From assembly GCF_943734655.1 (NCBI RefSeq), contig NC_071355.1:53716949-53780948 (forward strand): DNA of 64,000 bases, given 5' to 3'. How positions within the stretch are numbered: position 1 is the first letter of the stretch; each line of letters starts with the position of its first letter. A program made the translations under genes and the position numbers. Shown piece after piece: positions 1-10,659 of this stretch. The stretch is from Sabethes cyaneus (taxonomy: Eukaryota > Arthropoda > Insecta > Diptera > Culicidae). Below the pieces are notes generated by a model. That model saw only the letters and a list, made by a program, of their open reading frames with translations, did not search any database and had not been told where the DNA came from.

Positions 1-589
1 TCAGATTTAGGTAAATGTGATGATTTGAAAGTTTACCTAATTTACCCTTATTTTACTTTTGTGGCAACAACGCGTATCCAATCAATTCGAATTTCAGCTG
101 ATCGTGTAACTTTCTCGGCAGCTAGATCATAGTATACGATTTATTATTATGTTAGCATATTTGAAATTTAATACAACTTGTTATGTGTCAGCCACATTTC
201 GTCTTCTCACTTGAATATGAGTATGAAACACAGCATTTTTTTGCTCAAAAATTCTAAGCAATCGCCGATTAGCTTTCCACAGCATACATGCAGTATATCC
301 GTAAAAAGCCGCCGGAAGAATACAAGCATAGGATAGAATGTGGCCCAAATCGGTGTGACCTGTCGCGAGTGCATCAAAAGCACTATGCACATTTGCTTAA
401 AGACGCCTCTTCTACAGTTCTAGATCTCGATGATTTCGATGTCATTCCCAATTACAAATAACATGTGAGTCCCCTTGCTAGAGTCAAATAAACGACCCAA
501 GGGTTGTTCTCATGCATGAATGGGTGCTGCCACTCATATCAGCTTAATCAGTTTCAACGTAAAACTATGTTCTCCTTTAGCATATCTTA
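1..589. other. No recognised feature
   Basis: AT-rich non-coding sequence. A 69-codon open frame on the - strand (181-390) has a hydrophobic stretch, but I recognise no family and see no splice signals that would tie it to a gene. Confidence 0.5.
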
Positions 590-680
590 TTTATCTACCA
601 CATCTTCTTTCGTTTAACTAGATCGCTCGCCGCTTTGAAATCCACCCACATATGAAGATATGAATCAACAGGTTGTACTC
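590..680. repeat. Left copy of a 91-bp candidate target-site duplication
   Basis: This 91-bp segment matches 3712-3802 in the same orientation with 9 substitutions and no indels by eye. The two copies lie immediately outside the two ends of the non-LTR element at 681-3711, as expected of a target-site duplication. Read on the - strand, the segment contains a degenerate reverse-transcriptase motif (VDFKAAS), so the target was itself an older retroelement fragment. Ninety-one bp is long for such a duplication. A pre-existing repeat is the alternative. Confidence 0.6.
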
Positions 681-816
681 TTCTTCTTCAGCGGCATAGA
701 GCCGAGGTGGCTCGTGCTGTTTCAAGCACTCGTCTCCATTCAATTCGATCTTGGGCCACTCGTCGCCAATTTCCTAGTCGTCTCAGAAGTCGCAAATCAC
801 TTTCGACCTGGTCGAG

Positions 817-2253
817 CTATCGTGCACGTTGGGCCCCCCTATTCCGGGTGCCGGTGGGGTTGTGGAAGAAGACTATTTTCGTCGCACTGTCGTCCGGCAT
901 CCTTACGACGTGTCCGGCCCACCGTAGCCTGCTAAATTTCGCTACATGTACGATGGGAGTCTCCCCAAGCAGTGCGCGTAGCTCGTGATTCATACGCCTC
1001 TGCCACTCTCCGCTTTCAGTTTGTACTCCGCCAAATATCGTCCGCAGCACTTTCCGCTCGCACACGGCAAGGGCGCGTAAGTCCTCCGTGAGCAGCGTCA
1101 CGGCTTCAAGTCCATAAAGAACTACCGGTCTAATAAGGGTTTTGTACATTGTTATCTTCGTGCGGCGGCGTATGCTCTGTGTTACCGTCTGTGGGAGACG
1201 CGCGTTTGTTTCCTTTGAGCATCTTCCTTTCATGTATTTGGTCTTCGACGCATTTATTTTTAGCCCAATTTTCCTAGACTCAGCTTTTAATATGGCGTAG
1301 ATTGCCTCCGCCGTGGCAAAGTTCCTGGCTATGATAAGTCACCCTACCCTTGGTAACAATTGTGCCTCTCGTTTTGATGCCCGCTCGTCGGATCACCCCC
1401 TCAAGAGCGATGTTGAACAGCATGCAGGATAAACCGTCACCTTGTCTCAACCCTCGCCGCGTCTCGAAGGGACACGGGAGTGTTCCAGAGATGCATACGA
1501 AACACATCACTTGATCCAATGTAGCTCTGATTAGACGCGTCAGTTTGTCGGAAACCCGTGTTCGTGCATTATCTGCCATAGCTGGTCTCGATCGACTGTA
1601 TCGTATGCTGCTTTGAAATCAATAAAGATGTGATGCGTGGGCACGTTGTACTCCCGACATTTCTGCAAGATCTGACAGATAGTAAAAATTTGGTTCGTAG
1701 TTGCGCGAGCCCCCATGAAACCCGCCTGATAATTCCCTACGAAACCTTGTGCTATCGGTGACAACCGGCGTAACAGGATCTGTGAGAGTACCTTGTAGGC
1801 GGTGTTTACCAGCGTAGTACCATGACAGTTGCAGCAGTCTAGCCGATCACCCTTTTTGTAGATGCGACAAACCAGTCCTTACATCCATTCCTCCGGTAGC
1901 TTTTTCTCCTCCCAAATCCTCGAAATAACCCACTGTAGAGCCTTTGCTAGCGTTTCTCCGCCATGTTTATAAAGCTTTGCCGGTAGGCGGTCCTTCCCAG
2001 TGGCTTTACTGGTCTTCATCAGCCCGATTTCTCGTTTGACTTCTTGAAGATCAGGTGCTAGGACATTACTATCTTCCATGGGCGCTCCTAGGTTAATTTC
2101 CGTTCCGCCTCCTTCTGCGACTTCGCCATTGAGGTGTTCATCGAAGAACTGCTTCCATCTGTCGACCACCTCGCGCTCGTTTGTGATTAGATTCCCTCCC
2201 TCGTCCCTACACATGTCAGGTTTCGGTATGTAGCCCTTCCGAGTTTGGTTCAC
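817..2253 (-). pseudogene. Reverse transcriptase remnant of non-LTR copy 1
   Basis: Consecutive - strand frames (1879-2253, 1540-1764, 1280-1579, 817-1233) cover the RT from the segment before the fingers to the C-terminal domain. Visible landmarks are KKLPEEWM, GNYQAGF, IFIDFKAAYDTVDRDQLW, GLRQGDGLS and, at the C-terminus, LIRPVVLYGLE, VLRTIFGGV and LRWAGHVVRMPDD. These are hallmarks of insect non-LTR reverse transcriptases. The aspartate box that should follow GLRQGDGLS is missing through a small deletion around 1330-1345, and several frameshifts separate the pieces. It cannot encode an active polymerase. Confidence 0.85.
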
Positions 2254-2712
2254 CTTCTCATAAAACTTGCGCCTGTCATTAGCTCGGAATAGTTACTCTA
2301 ATTCTTCACGATCTCTGTCCTCCTTTTAGCACTTTTTCCTCCTCAGGATCGTGGTCAACTGGTTCCTAGCCCGTCGGCATTTGGCCAGGTTCTCTCTAGT
2401 GGCAATACTTAGATAATTTTTCCAAGCAGTTTTTTCCCCTCCACTGCTTGCTGGCATTCCTCATCAAACCAATCATTTTGTGTACTCCGAGGCTCAATAG
2501 CTAGTATAGCGTACTCTGCCCCAACCGTCTTCGAGGTTTGAAGCACCTAACTCCGCGGAAGAAGGCAGTGCTTCATTCAGTATTTACCCGTAGTTCACGG
2601 CAGCTTTCGGGTTATCTAACTGCCTGATGTTCAGCCGAGGAGGGTGGCTTTGACATGTTTGGTATACGGTGGACAGCTTTGAGCGAAAATGTACTGCTAC
2701 CAGGTAATGGTC

Positions 2713-3415
2713 TTAATCAATATCCGCACCCCGTCGGGAGTGTACGTTCATGATGTTAGAGAAAACCCGACCCTCTATGAGAACGTGGTCAATTTGGTTC
2801 ATTGTACGTTGGTCAGGTGATCTCCAGGTGGCTTTGTGGATATCCTTGCGCGAGAAAAAGGCGCGTCGGATCACCAGGCCTCGGGAAGCTGCGAAGTTTA
2901 TACATCGTTGGACGTTATCGTTCGTGTCGGTGTGCAGATTATGGGGTCCTACCACTGGTATATACATTTCTTCCCTACCGACCTGGGCGTTCATATCCCC
3001 GATGACGATCTTGATGTCCCGTGACGAGCAGCTGTCGTACGTTGCCTCCAGCCTCGCGTAGAATGATTCTTTCTCATCGTCCGGTCTACCTTCGTGCGGG
3101 CAGTGCACGTTAATGATGCTATATTTGAAGAAACGGCCCTTTATCCTCAATACACACATTCTCTCGTTGATCGCCTTCCAATCTATCACGCGATCCTGCA
3201 TTCCACCCAACACTACAAAGCTTGTTCCCAGTTCGTTGGTAGTGCCACCGCTATGGTAAAACTGGGCCTTTCCACCACGGATCTTCTATACCTTCTCTCT
3301 TTTGCGACAGATTTCCTGCAGAGCTACGATGCCGAGTTTGCGGGGTTCCAGCTGTTCAATCAGCACCCACTCGCAACCTGCGAAATTTAGCGATCTGCAG
3401 TTCCAAGTAGTTCCG
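2713..3415 (-). pseudogene. Apurinic-like endonuclease remnant of non-LTR copy 1
   Basis: The N-terminal piece (about 3286-3415) contains TTWNCRSLN and ALQEI, the latter carrying the metal-binding Glu of APE-type endonucleases. After a frame break, 2713-3213 carries INVHCPHEGR, GDMNAQVG and NQIDHVLI, the canonical Asp/Asn and Asp-His motifs. In the family this domain nicks the target to start target-primed reverse transcription. Frame interruptions make this copy a pseudogene. Confidence 0.85.
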
Positions 3416-3711
3416 CTCCGAATTTGCTTGAATTTTGTAATTTTTTTTATAAATTTGGGTGTGTAGACGTAATGGGGCAACACTACCGAGTTTCGCGATG
3501 AGGCTGCCATCTTATAATGCCGAGACTCACTATACACCCTTCCCGGTTAGTATACGACCTTAGTTTCCACCGGGGTTGGTTACCCGACGCTCCGCTTGCT
3601 CGTATTCCGCCTGGTACCACGAGGAGGTCGGGATCGGAGTTGCTGGAAAAGAGGCTAACGACCACTATGGGGTCTATATTCTGCATTATCCAGCCATTTA
3701 CCAGGCTCTTG

Positions 3712-3802
3712 TTTATCTGCCACATCTTATTTCATTTAACTAGGTCGTTCACCGCTTTGAAATCCACCCACATATGAACATGTGAATCTACAGGTTGTAC
3801 TC
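3712..3802. repeat. Right copy of the 91-bp candidate target-site duplication
   Basis: Partner of 590-680: 82 of 91 positions identical by eye, same orientation, directly abutting the 5' end of the - strand non-LTR element. Confidence 0.6.
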
Positions 3803-3825
3803 CTACAATGTGACATATGCAGGTG

Positions 3826-4042
3826 TGGCAATGTTGGTTAAGTGGTGTTAGTGCAATGAAAAAATTTCATCATGGTGTGGGCGGAATCGTAAATCGACCA
3901 ATCATGATGAAGCGTGACGTCAAACTACAAAAACAAACCCCATTGTCCGACGCGGTGTGTTTTTGTAGTTTGTCGTCGTTTTTTGATTTTTCGCTACTAA
4001 TACCATCAAATGTCTACATCTGCCACACCTTTTTAAACCTCA
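3826..4042. repeat. Inverted-repeat (MITE-like) segment
   Basis: Two nested inverted matches are visible: GCAGGTGTGGCA near 3830 against TGCCACACC near 4021, and an inner pair, GACGTCAAACTACAAAAACA at 3917-3936 against its near-complement at about 3957-3977. The layout is that of a small non-autonomous DNA element. The outer ends are decayed and no target duplication is evident. Confidence 0.4.
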
Positions 4043-4068
4043 TTGGTACTCCTATAGTTTGTCTAAGA

Positions 4069-4105
4069 CAGCGGTTTCCAAACTTTTTTTTTACCAGGAG
4101 TACTC
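4069..4105. repeat. Possible single terminus of an hAT-type element
   Basis: The sequence CAGCGGTTTCCAAAC followed by a T-run resembles the CAGNGGTT...CAAACTTTTT ends of many hAT MITEs. No matching opposite end was found nearby, so this is at most a fragment. Confidence 0.3.
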
Positions 4106-4235
4106 CCCCCCTAATATTTCATAAAACCATGTATTCTCTGCATAAAAAGGTCAATCCATATGACTTTATGCAGTGCAAAATGGTGCACTTTTGTTGAAAA
4201 TTGGTAGTAGGAATTCCTCCTCCAAAAACTCCAAA

Positions 4236-5425
4236 CAAGTACTGTCGACGTCGTCGTCTGCGTAGAACCGGGGTGGTTCGTACTGTTTCAAGCAGTTGTC
4301 TCCATTCAATTCGATCTTCGGTCCCCAAGTAGTACACTTTATAGGTCCGTTTAGTTGAAGCAACCGCATTACCAATTAAATTAGTCATAATTCGGTTACC
4401 ATAACTACTTTGTAACAACCGTGCTAGTAGGATCACTCATCACCAATTTCCCAGGTATCTCAGAAGTCACAATTTACTTTCCATCTGGTGGTTTAATTCA
4501 GCAAGTTAAGCCCCTCTATTTCTGGTGCCAGTAGGGTTGCCGAAGAGAACCATTTTCGTCGCGCAGTCGTTCGGCATCCTTATGCAGTGTCCGGTCCACT
4601 GTAGCCTACCGGACTCCGCCAGATGTACATTGCGAAGCAATAAGTTGTTGTTCATCTTTATCTGGTGGTCATCTACCACTCCTAGTTCATCGCAGTCAAC
4701 AGTTGCCGGCCGTGGATGGAGCGTGTTTGTTTCTTTTGAGCCTCTTCCTTTCATGTGTTTGAATTACGACGCTTTTTATTTTAGCCCAATCCTCGTAGAC
4801 TCCGCTCTTAGTGTGGCGTAGATTGTCTCCGCCGTCACAGTTCTTGACTATGTTATCAAAGTAAAGTCCAAAGCCTAGAAGTTGGTTAGTAAAGCCTTGG
4901 GCTTAAACGTCTTATTCTAGGACTTGACCCTTCTTTAACGACAGACTTCGCAGCCACTTCTATCTTGACTCTATCAAGCAGCACCGCCCAGCCAAGATTC
5001 GAACATACGACGACTGGCTTGTTAGATCAGTATCGTACCTCGAAGCTAATTAAGCAGTTAGCCTTGCTTGGTTAAAAGTTGCTAAAATTGGTTAGCCTTA
5101 CTAATATTCGTGTGTCTCGTTATGAGGCCCGCTCTACGGTTCACCGCCTCAAGAGCATTGTTAAAAAGCATGCACGGTCAGAAGTAAAAGTATAAAGCAT
5201 GGATAGTCACCTTGTCTCAAACCTCGCCGCATTACAAAAGAATTCGAGAGGGTCCCCGAGATGCGCACGAAACGCATGATTCGATCCAATGTAGCTCTAA
5301 TCAGTCGCCTGAGTTTGGCCGGAAAACCGTGTTCGTGCATTATCTGCTATAAGTGGTTACGATCGGTTTTATCGTATGCTGCTTTAAAGTCAATAAAAAT
5401 GTGATGCATCGACATGTCATACATG
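4236..5425 (-). mobile_element. Decayed 3' half of the same non-LTR family (copy 1b)
   Basis: The + strand text follows the 3' region of copy 1 (same order as 690-960, then 1210-1660) at lower identity. On the - strand one recognises RLQWTGHCIRMPND (inside 4506-4754) and FIDFKAAYDKTDRNHL (about 5347-5425). A roughly 110-bp insertion interrupts it at about 4325-4435, and a tRNA-like SINE is inserted at 4890-5087. The 3' end near 4240 again starts beside a short trinucleotide run (TCGTCGTCTG). Clearly older than copies 1 and 2. Confidence 0.75.
4890..5095 (-). mobile_element. tRNA-derived SINE with 8-bp target duplication
   Basis: The insertion interrupts the reverse-transcriptase remnant and is bounded by TTGGTTAG at 4882-4889 and 5088-5095. 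On the - strand it has a polymerase III B-box-like motif, TGTTCGAATCT (near 4995-5010), within a tRNA-like stretch, so the tRNA-related head faces the right end. A related fragment lies at 8640-8720. Removing the insertion plus one copy of the 8-mer restores the order of the host element. Confidence 0.65.
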
Positions 5426-6969
5426 ATCCGAACCTGAAGATATGAATGACTGAATTTTATGACGAACTTCTTAAAAGCCAGGTAGCAGTTATGTTCAGTA
5501 TTTATATTTATTGTCTTCACTAGCTTTGCATTGGTGAAATTCTCTCTTCGCACTTCCACCTATGCTCACGAGTCTCTATCCTGTTTATATTTGACACTGA
5601 TGGTAACGGCGAAGGAGTTCCAAATTGGAGATCCAAGTATGAAGTCACTAGTCACCGCAGCGCTTTAAGAAGTTCTGCAATTATTACAACAAATAAAACG
5701 ACCTTTTTACTTTACTAAATAAAAATTTACCTCCACTAATGTATTCGTGGAACTTCCGAAGCCTCCGCATTCATGCATTCTACCGCAGCCTCTGAATACC
5801 AACTTTAAACATACTCAAATCAATTAACTTACTTCAACTGGAGCTTTACAGATAACAAATAAACATTGACGGGATTACTTCAAAAGGATGGGCGACAAAT
5901 ACAAAATACGTAGGAGACGTCTAAAAAGCCTTCCAATATACCGAAATCAAACAAGCAAATCCTGGGAGATTATTACTTTTCCATTCGTAATAAATTGTTC
6001 CGCACCCTGCCCGCTGCCTTGCGTACCGGCTCCTAGCCTAAAAGTGCAAATCGGATTCACCCCACCCTGCAATAACGAGAAAGGAGAGATAGAGCGAAAA
6101 AAAAAACATTGGAAAAAGGGCCCCGAGAGCCGAACGCAAATCGGAAAGAATCTTCCGGAAAATACTTTCACACAAATTAGATTCTTTATTTTCCATCCGT
6201 GTGAAAGCTTTCGCTCAAACATCCGCAGCAGCTTTGCCGAATCTACTTAATCAGCGGCACAGCGAACGCCGCGCCGTGACCAACTTTCCGGCAGGTTTTG
6301 TTTTCCCATTATTGAGGAGAGCAGAACGAGGGCTGAAATTTTCCGTTTTACACTAGGTGTTTACCGTTTGCTGGGTGGGGATGGAAATGATCTAAAATGG
6401 GGCTCGGGAATTGCAAAAAAACAAAAACAAAAAAAGGCTGGTCAGTCAGCCGCGCGGTTTGGTGAATCGCCATCATAATGATTTGGGTTGCCACCAGCAT
6501 CAGCAGGATGGATGGTGGGCGGTCGTAAATCGAATGTAAAACTAATTTATTGCTCGATTTGAATTATGTTTGGTCAGATATTGTTGGTGCTCATGTTTGT
6601 TGGCAGGTTAATTGTTGGTACAATTTATATTTTTTGAGGTTGGACGTTATTACATGCGTTACATGAATTATTAACTGAATGAAAAAATTTTATCACGTGA
6701 TGAAGGGTGACAAAATGATGCCTACATCAGGCCGTATTTTCAATAGAATTTTTAATATCAGGATTAAAATGCATAAATCCTTAATTTTTATGCAATATAC
6801 CACTTACAGTGGAAATGATCTGCTATTGGTTTGAAATATTTTTTGTGTAAAAGTCAGCAACGCTTTTTTATCCATAGTCAGTGTATTGAAATACAGCTAG
6901 CAAATAGTTCGCCACTGTATATTATACGACTTTTTTCTAATGACTTTATTTTACATTTTTTACTTTCAG
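5426..6969. other. Intronic or upstream sequence, nothing recognised
   Basis: Mostly AT-rich. Frames overlapping on both strands at 5888-6250 show no known domain. The last bases form a polypyrimidine-rich acceptor (TTTACTTTCAG, ending 6969) for the first exon. Confidence 0.5.
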
Positions 6970-7054
6970 AAAAAAGACGCCGGAGTGTTTCGTTGTAGAG
7001 TAGATTTTTTACTATCACCAACAAAAAATAGCAACGTTAATCTAGAAATAGTGG
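6970..7054 (+). CDS. Sidestep-family Ig receptor, exon encoding the end of Ig domain 1
   Basis: This 85-nt exon lies between a pyrimidine-rich AG acceptor ending at 6969 and a GTAAGT donor at 7055. Its peptide begins KKDAGVFRCRVDF, the F-strand signature (D-x-G-x-F/Y-x-C) of a V-type Ig domain with the second disulphide cysteine, and ends in NVNLEIV. The final base is phase 1 and joins the next exon to read EIVVPPDVPKI, the usual junction between Ig1 and Ig2 in Sidestep proteins. Sidestep-family members are single-pass neuronal or muscle surface receptors that bind Beat-family ligands and guide motor axons. The start of Ig1 must lie upstream and was not found. The paralogue cannot be named from this fragment. 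Confidence 0.9.
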
Positions 7055-7558
7055 GTAAGTACCACCATCAGAAAGTCATCTTAATTTTTCAACTAATTTA
7101 CTATTATTTTTGCTATCCACGATTGTAATCATACAAATCTTTTCCGTTACGTTCATTATTATCTTCATTCATTTCTTGACATCGAATCATTAAAACTAAA
7201 ACGTCAATGCGAGAAAGTGCCGTATGGCTACTTAAAAAAGTGCATTTAAATATATGCCAGCCATAGTTCGACAACAAACAGTGCCATAGCAGTTATTTTT
7301 GGTTCATCACGCGAAGGCATTGTAATAATTGTATTAATTCCAAAACTTCGTTTTGAAAATGATATTTCTGGCACTACTTCACCTGTACAAATTTTATAAG
7401 CACGTTAACATAACTAGACGCGGGGCATCTTCAAAGCCAAGGAAATAAAGGCTAATTGAAAGTATTTTATTTTTAAGTTTATATCAATATTCTTCTGACC
7501 GATTTATTGTATTTATACCATGAAATAAGAAAACGATAAAAGGAAATTAAGAAAAAGT

Positions 7559-7663
7559 AAGAGAGAGAGAGAGAAAGAGATAGAGAGAGGGAGAGAGAGA
7601 GCGAGATGGAACCAAAACCGAAATAATAATAATAATAATAATAATAAGAAGAAGAAGAAGAAA
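7559..7663. repeat. GA, AAT and AAG microsatellite cluster
   Basis: An imperfect GA run (7559-7604) is followed by AAT units (about 7623-7645) and AAG units (7646-7663). Apparent Ser/Leu/Tyr-rich reading frames on the - strand here are translation of the repeat, not genes. Confidence 0.95.
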
Positions 7664-7781
7664 CCGATTTTGGATAAGGTGGAGCGTTTGGTGAGAAGAA
7701 TGGTAGACTGGATAAAACTGGAAAATTTCGATATGAGGCCAAAAACAAGTTGACCGTTCAATGGTAAGTGGGACTCCAACG

Positions 7782-7983
7782 CACACTTTCTCGGTTGGTA
7801 CTCAAGTGTTTTAGGAAATTAAACTATTATCACCCGCTTTTGTTAGATAGTCTCAAATGTGTGAGTGTATGGAATGATTTGACTGAAAGCGGAGGGACAA
7901 AATTAGATATAAGTCTGTCTAATATAAAGGTGGGGTAATAGTTTAATTGCGTAAAACACGCGCGAACCAACCGAGAAAGTGTG
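7782..7983. repeat. Inverted repeat with ~70-bp arms, SINE- or MITE-like
   Basis: The left arm, starting CACACTTTCTCGGTTGGT at 7782, is the near-complement of the right arm ending at 7983, with AAATTAAACTATTA-type sequence retained in both. The right arm resembles 8285-8390, so this may be two copies of one short tRNA-like element in inverse orientation rather than a MITE. Confidence 0.65.
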
Positions 7984-8284
7984 GGTTGGTCTAAAATCAG
8001 TAATCCCACCTTTATTTTTCTCCTCTAATCTCCACCAAATGGTCATATTTTCTTTCCTATTTCTTGTTGACATTTCCATGCTTCCATTGTTCAATTGGAT
8101 TATTCCTATCCATGTTTAATACATTTTTTTCCACACAACATTCCACAGTCAATTTTCTCAACGGTAGAAACAAAGCTCAATCATATAAAAAATTATATCA
8201 CCGAGGCAGGTATGTGGTGCGTTAGTAGAATGATAGAGGAGATTAAAAACAAATTAGACAAAAAGTTGATATTAAACTACCCAA

Positions 8285-8390
8285 TATAAGGGTGTGGTAG
8301 TAGTTTAGTCAGTTCAACATTCGGAGGGCAATCGAAAAAGCATGGGTGCGAGTCTCACCTGCCATCGCACAGCCCAATATATTTTTGGCC
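8285..8390 (+). repeat. tRNA-like SINE fragment
   Basis: GGTAGTAGTTTAGTCAG resembles a polymerase III A box, and GGGTGCGAGTCTCACC, about 50 bp on, resembles a B-box arm. The segment aligns by eye with about 7926-8010. Not a functional tRNA: no complete cloverleaf is apparent. Confidence 0.5.
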
Positions 8391-8404
8391 TAAACTAGAA
8401 TCTA

Positions 8405-8530
8405 GAATTTTTACGTCCATTCATTTTACGTGATTTTGTTTTACGTCCGAAATTTGAATTTCCGTCCTCTCGTTTTAGGTCCAAAAGTTGAATTACCGTC
8501 CTCTTTTTTTACGACCGCTTTCTTACGTTC
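8405..8530. repeat. Degenerate minisatellite (TTTTACGTCC-type)
   Basis: Repeated TTTTACGTCC / GAATTTCCGTCCTC phrases alternate at intervals of about 25-40 bp. No coding content. Confidence 0.6.
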
Positions 8531-8639
8531 CCCCAATAGTGGACTTTAAACAAAATTGGAGTGTAAATAAAAAATTTTTAGTTCACCCAATTATTCATTC
8601 TTCGCATTAGACACTACCTCCATTTACAAAAAGGAATCT

Positions 8640-8720
8640 TTTCCAGTTAAGGTTCAAACATACGGCGACTGGCATGCTGGCCCGGTGCAATTCTTCGAAG
8701 CTTGACCTCGAAAGCATAAC
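8640..8720 (-). repeat. Fragment of the tRNA-derived SINE seen at 4890-5095
   Basis: On the - strand it reads GCCAGTCGCCGTATGTTTGA, closely matching the B-box region of the SINE at 4890-5095. Both copies lie in the same orientation. Confidence 0.55.
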
Positions 8721-8759
8721 ATTGATATTGGGTTGGCATTTTCTAAGCGACACGCCATA

Positions 8760-9440
8760 GTAGATATGTTGAAAGAAAACTTGAAGAAAAAATAGGAAAG
8801 GTTATAGCTTGAGGTAGTAAAGAAGAAGAGAAATATACTTGAAAATAGATAAGAAAAGTAGCAATGTGAAACGGAATAGCAAAAGGAGACAGAACATTAA
8901 AAAATAAAAATTTGGTTTAAAGAACCGTATCACAGGAAACAGGAATGATCATAAGAAAACAGATAGTGAATGCTAATAATGATGCGAAATCGTTGCGAAA
9001 TTAATAAAAACCAAGACGAGGAAAGAACACAACAAATTTCACTGAAAGCCAATTTTATAAATAGAATATGCAACAAAATGAGAAAGGGAAATTGAAAGGG
9101 TATAGTAAAACAGGTAAAGAAACTGGACAAAAGAAATAAAGAAATTGGGAACAAGACAGAGTGTAGTTAATCGTGGTAAATGGGGAAAGAGAAAGGAGCA
9201 CCACACACCTGCCTTGGTAAATATATAACAAAAACGGGGAGGTCGAGCAAAAATGAAAAAAATGTGAGAACAATGGAAAATAATCAAGATAAATGACAGA
9301 AAAAAAATCAAAGAGAACTAATAAAATTAGAAGTTAGAAGAAGAAGGAGTAAGATGACGCGAAAAGCGAAATTAACGGCAAGCAAAATCATATAAGAACG
9401 AACGACAGAAACGATGAAGAGCAGGATTACAGAAAACTAG
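8760..9440. repeat. Purine-rich tract
   Basis: The + strand is strongly A/G-biased over nearly 700 bp, without a simple period. Comparable tracts occur at 11610-12010, 12540-12945 and 14230-14520. A short phrase (GGCAGGTGTGTGGTG on the - strand near 9205) recurs inverted near 8205, which hints that these are copies of a decayed repeat. Long pyrimidine-encoded frames on the - strand reflect base composition. Confidence 0.55.
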
Positions 9441-9459
9441 CTGATTGCCTGATCTTACT

Positions 9460-10030
9460 CGAGGCCCCTTTGTCTCTCAGTCACTTGTACATCTGTTTTT
9501 GAAGCAAAAGTTTTCATAATGCAAGAAACACGTTTTTTACGTTTTTGTAACTCGTCCTTGTTAATGGCCACCTTATTCTCCCTCTCAGAAATCCAGCCAC
9601 TTGTACAACTGCCATCGTTTCAAATGCAAGAAAAACGTGCCCCTTCACCCATTTGAACCTTTCTCCCCACTTGGAAGAGATTGCCTCCATCTTTTATCAA
9701 TCCTCCTGAGCTGTTTTTTTATGTCAAAAAATATGAGTGCTCAGTTTGATGAAGAACCATCCAACGGTTTCGGAGTTATGGTCTTCCCCCTGTTAAAGAG
9801 CTCTCTTTTAGAGACGCCCTTTTTAGGACCGCTCCTTTTGTCAACATTTGGTAAAGAACCGTCCAGGCGTTTCGAAGATATAGTCTTCCCCGTGTTAGAG
9901 ACCGCTCCCTTTGTTCACCCCCTAGTGCTGATTTCCATATGTCAAGGAACATGTGTGCTAAGTTTGATGAAGAACGGTCAAGGCGTTCTGGAGTTATGGC
10001 GGAACATACAAACATACATAACGCTTCCTT
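9460..10030. repeat. Degenerate tandem repeat region
   Basis: The phrase GAAGAACCGTCCAGGCGTTT and variants recur near 9750, 9855 and 9970, followed each time by GTTATGGTCTTCCCC-like text, so units of about 100-120 bp are arrayed. An open frame of 187 codons (9601-10164) spans the repeats, but its internal repetition and lack of known motifs argue against a gene. Confidence 0.55.
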
Positions 10031-10035
10031 TTATA

Positions 10036-10150
10036 TATAGACTAGCTGACCCGACATACTTCGTATTGCCACAAATTAAACTGTGTTGTACAATCTTGAG
10101 TTTTGCAAGTTTCTGGGGAGTTCATGAGTGTTTTAATATACAAATTTTCC
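10036..10150 (+). repeat. Head-like segment of a dispersed element
   Basis: CTAGCTGACCCGACATACTT, preceded by a TATATATAGA run, resembles the start of dispersed non-autonomous elements common in insects. The tandem array at 10660-11600 and its GACAGACAGACAGAAATCC end may be its body and tail. Confidence 0.4.
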
Positions 10151-10214
10151 TCACAGTAAAGTAGAAAACAACTCCCTCCATTGCTTAGCCTGATAAAATA
10201 AAGCGGATAGCATT

Positions 10215-10385
10215 TAAATATTCGCCATCATTACAAACCATTTCGCCGAATACCATTTTGCGGAACACCAATTCTCGGTTAACCATTACGCGGAATATAG
10301 AGTTTCGCAGAATACCATTTCGCGAAAACCTTACGCGGGATGTACCATTTCACGGAAAATCTTTTCGTAGAAAGTACCATTTAGC
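10215..10385. repeat. Minisatellite of about 20-25 bp units
   Basis: Variants of CATTTCGCGGAATACCATTT recur eight or so times with drift. Non-coding. Confidence 0.75.
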
Positions 10386-10659
10386 AGGGGTGACCCAACT
10401 GAAGGAAAGTAATAGAGGTCAGTAGATCTAGGAAAATAAAAAACCTAGATAGAGGTGATCTCTACGGGGGGCTGTCTCCCCACAGCGGCCGGCGAATCTG
10501 ACAGCAAGTCGCCGGCAACACTCGCGGCCTGTGGCCGTCTCGCGCTGAATTATCTAATGTTACTATTGATAGTTTTTGGTGGTCTTGTTATTGATTAATG
10601 TTTTATGAAAAAGTCTAAAATTTCTCGAGTTCGATTAGTTTTTGAGTTACGCAAAAATT

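Larger units (their letters stand above)
681..3711 (-). mobile_element. APE-type non-LTR retrotransposon, near full length, dead (copy 1)
   Basis: On the - strand, broken frames give in order an apurinic-like endonuclease, a reverse transcriptase and a C-terminal domain. The 5' end near 3707 coincides with the 5' end reached by the related copy at 58507-60677. The 3' end is a short GAA-type run (TTCTTCTTC on the + strand), more like the microsatellite tails of RTE-type elements than poly(A). Clade assignment (RTE-like) is tentative. Compared with the later copy, this one has lost about 120 bp near 1155-1175 and the segment carrying the FADD catalytic box near 1335-1345. It lies upstream of, and antisense to, the Sidestep-like gene exons. 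Confidence 0.85.

Noticed and set aside
181..390. 69-codon - strand frame with a hydrophobic segment, reminiscent of a receptor fragment
   Set aside because: No recognised motif, no splice context, short; chance frame cannot be excluded.
9601..10164. 187-codon + strand frame
   Set aside because: Spans a degenerate tandem repeat, with no known domain.
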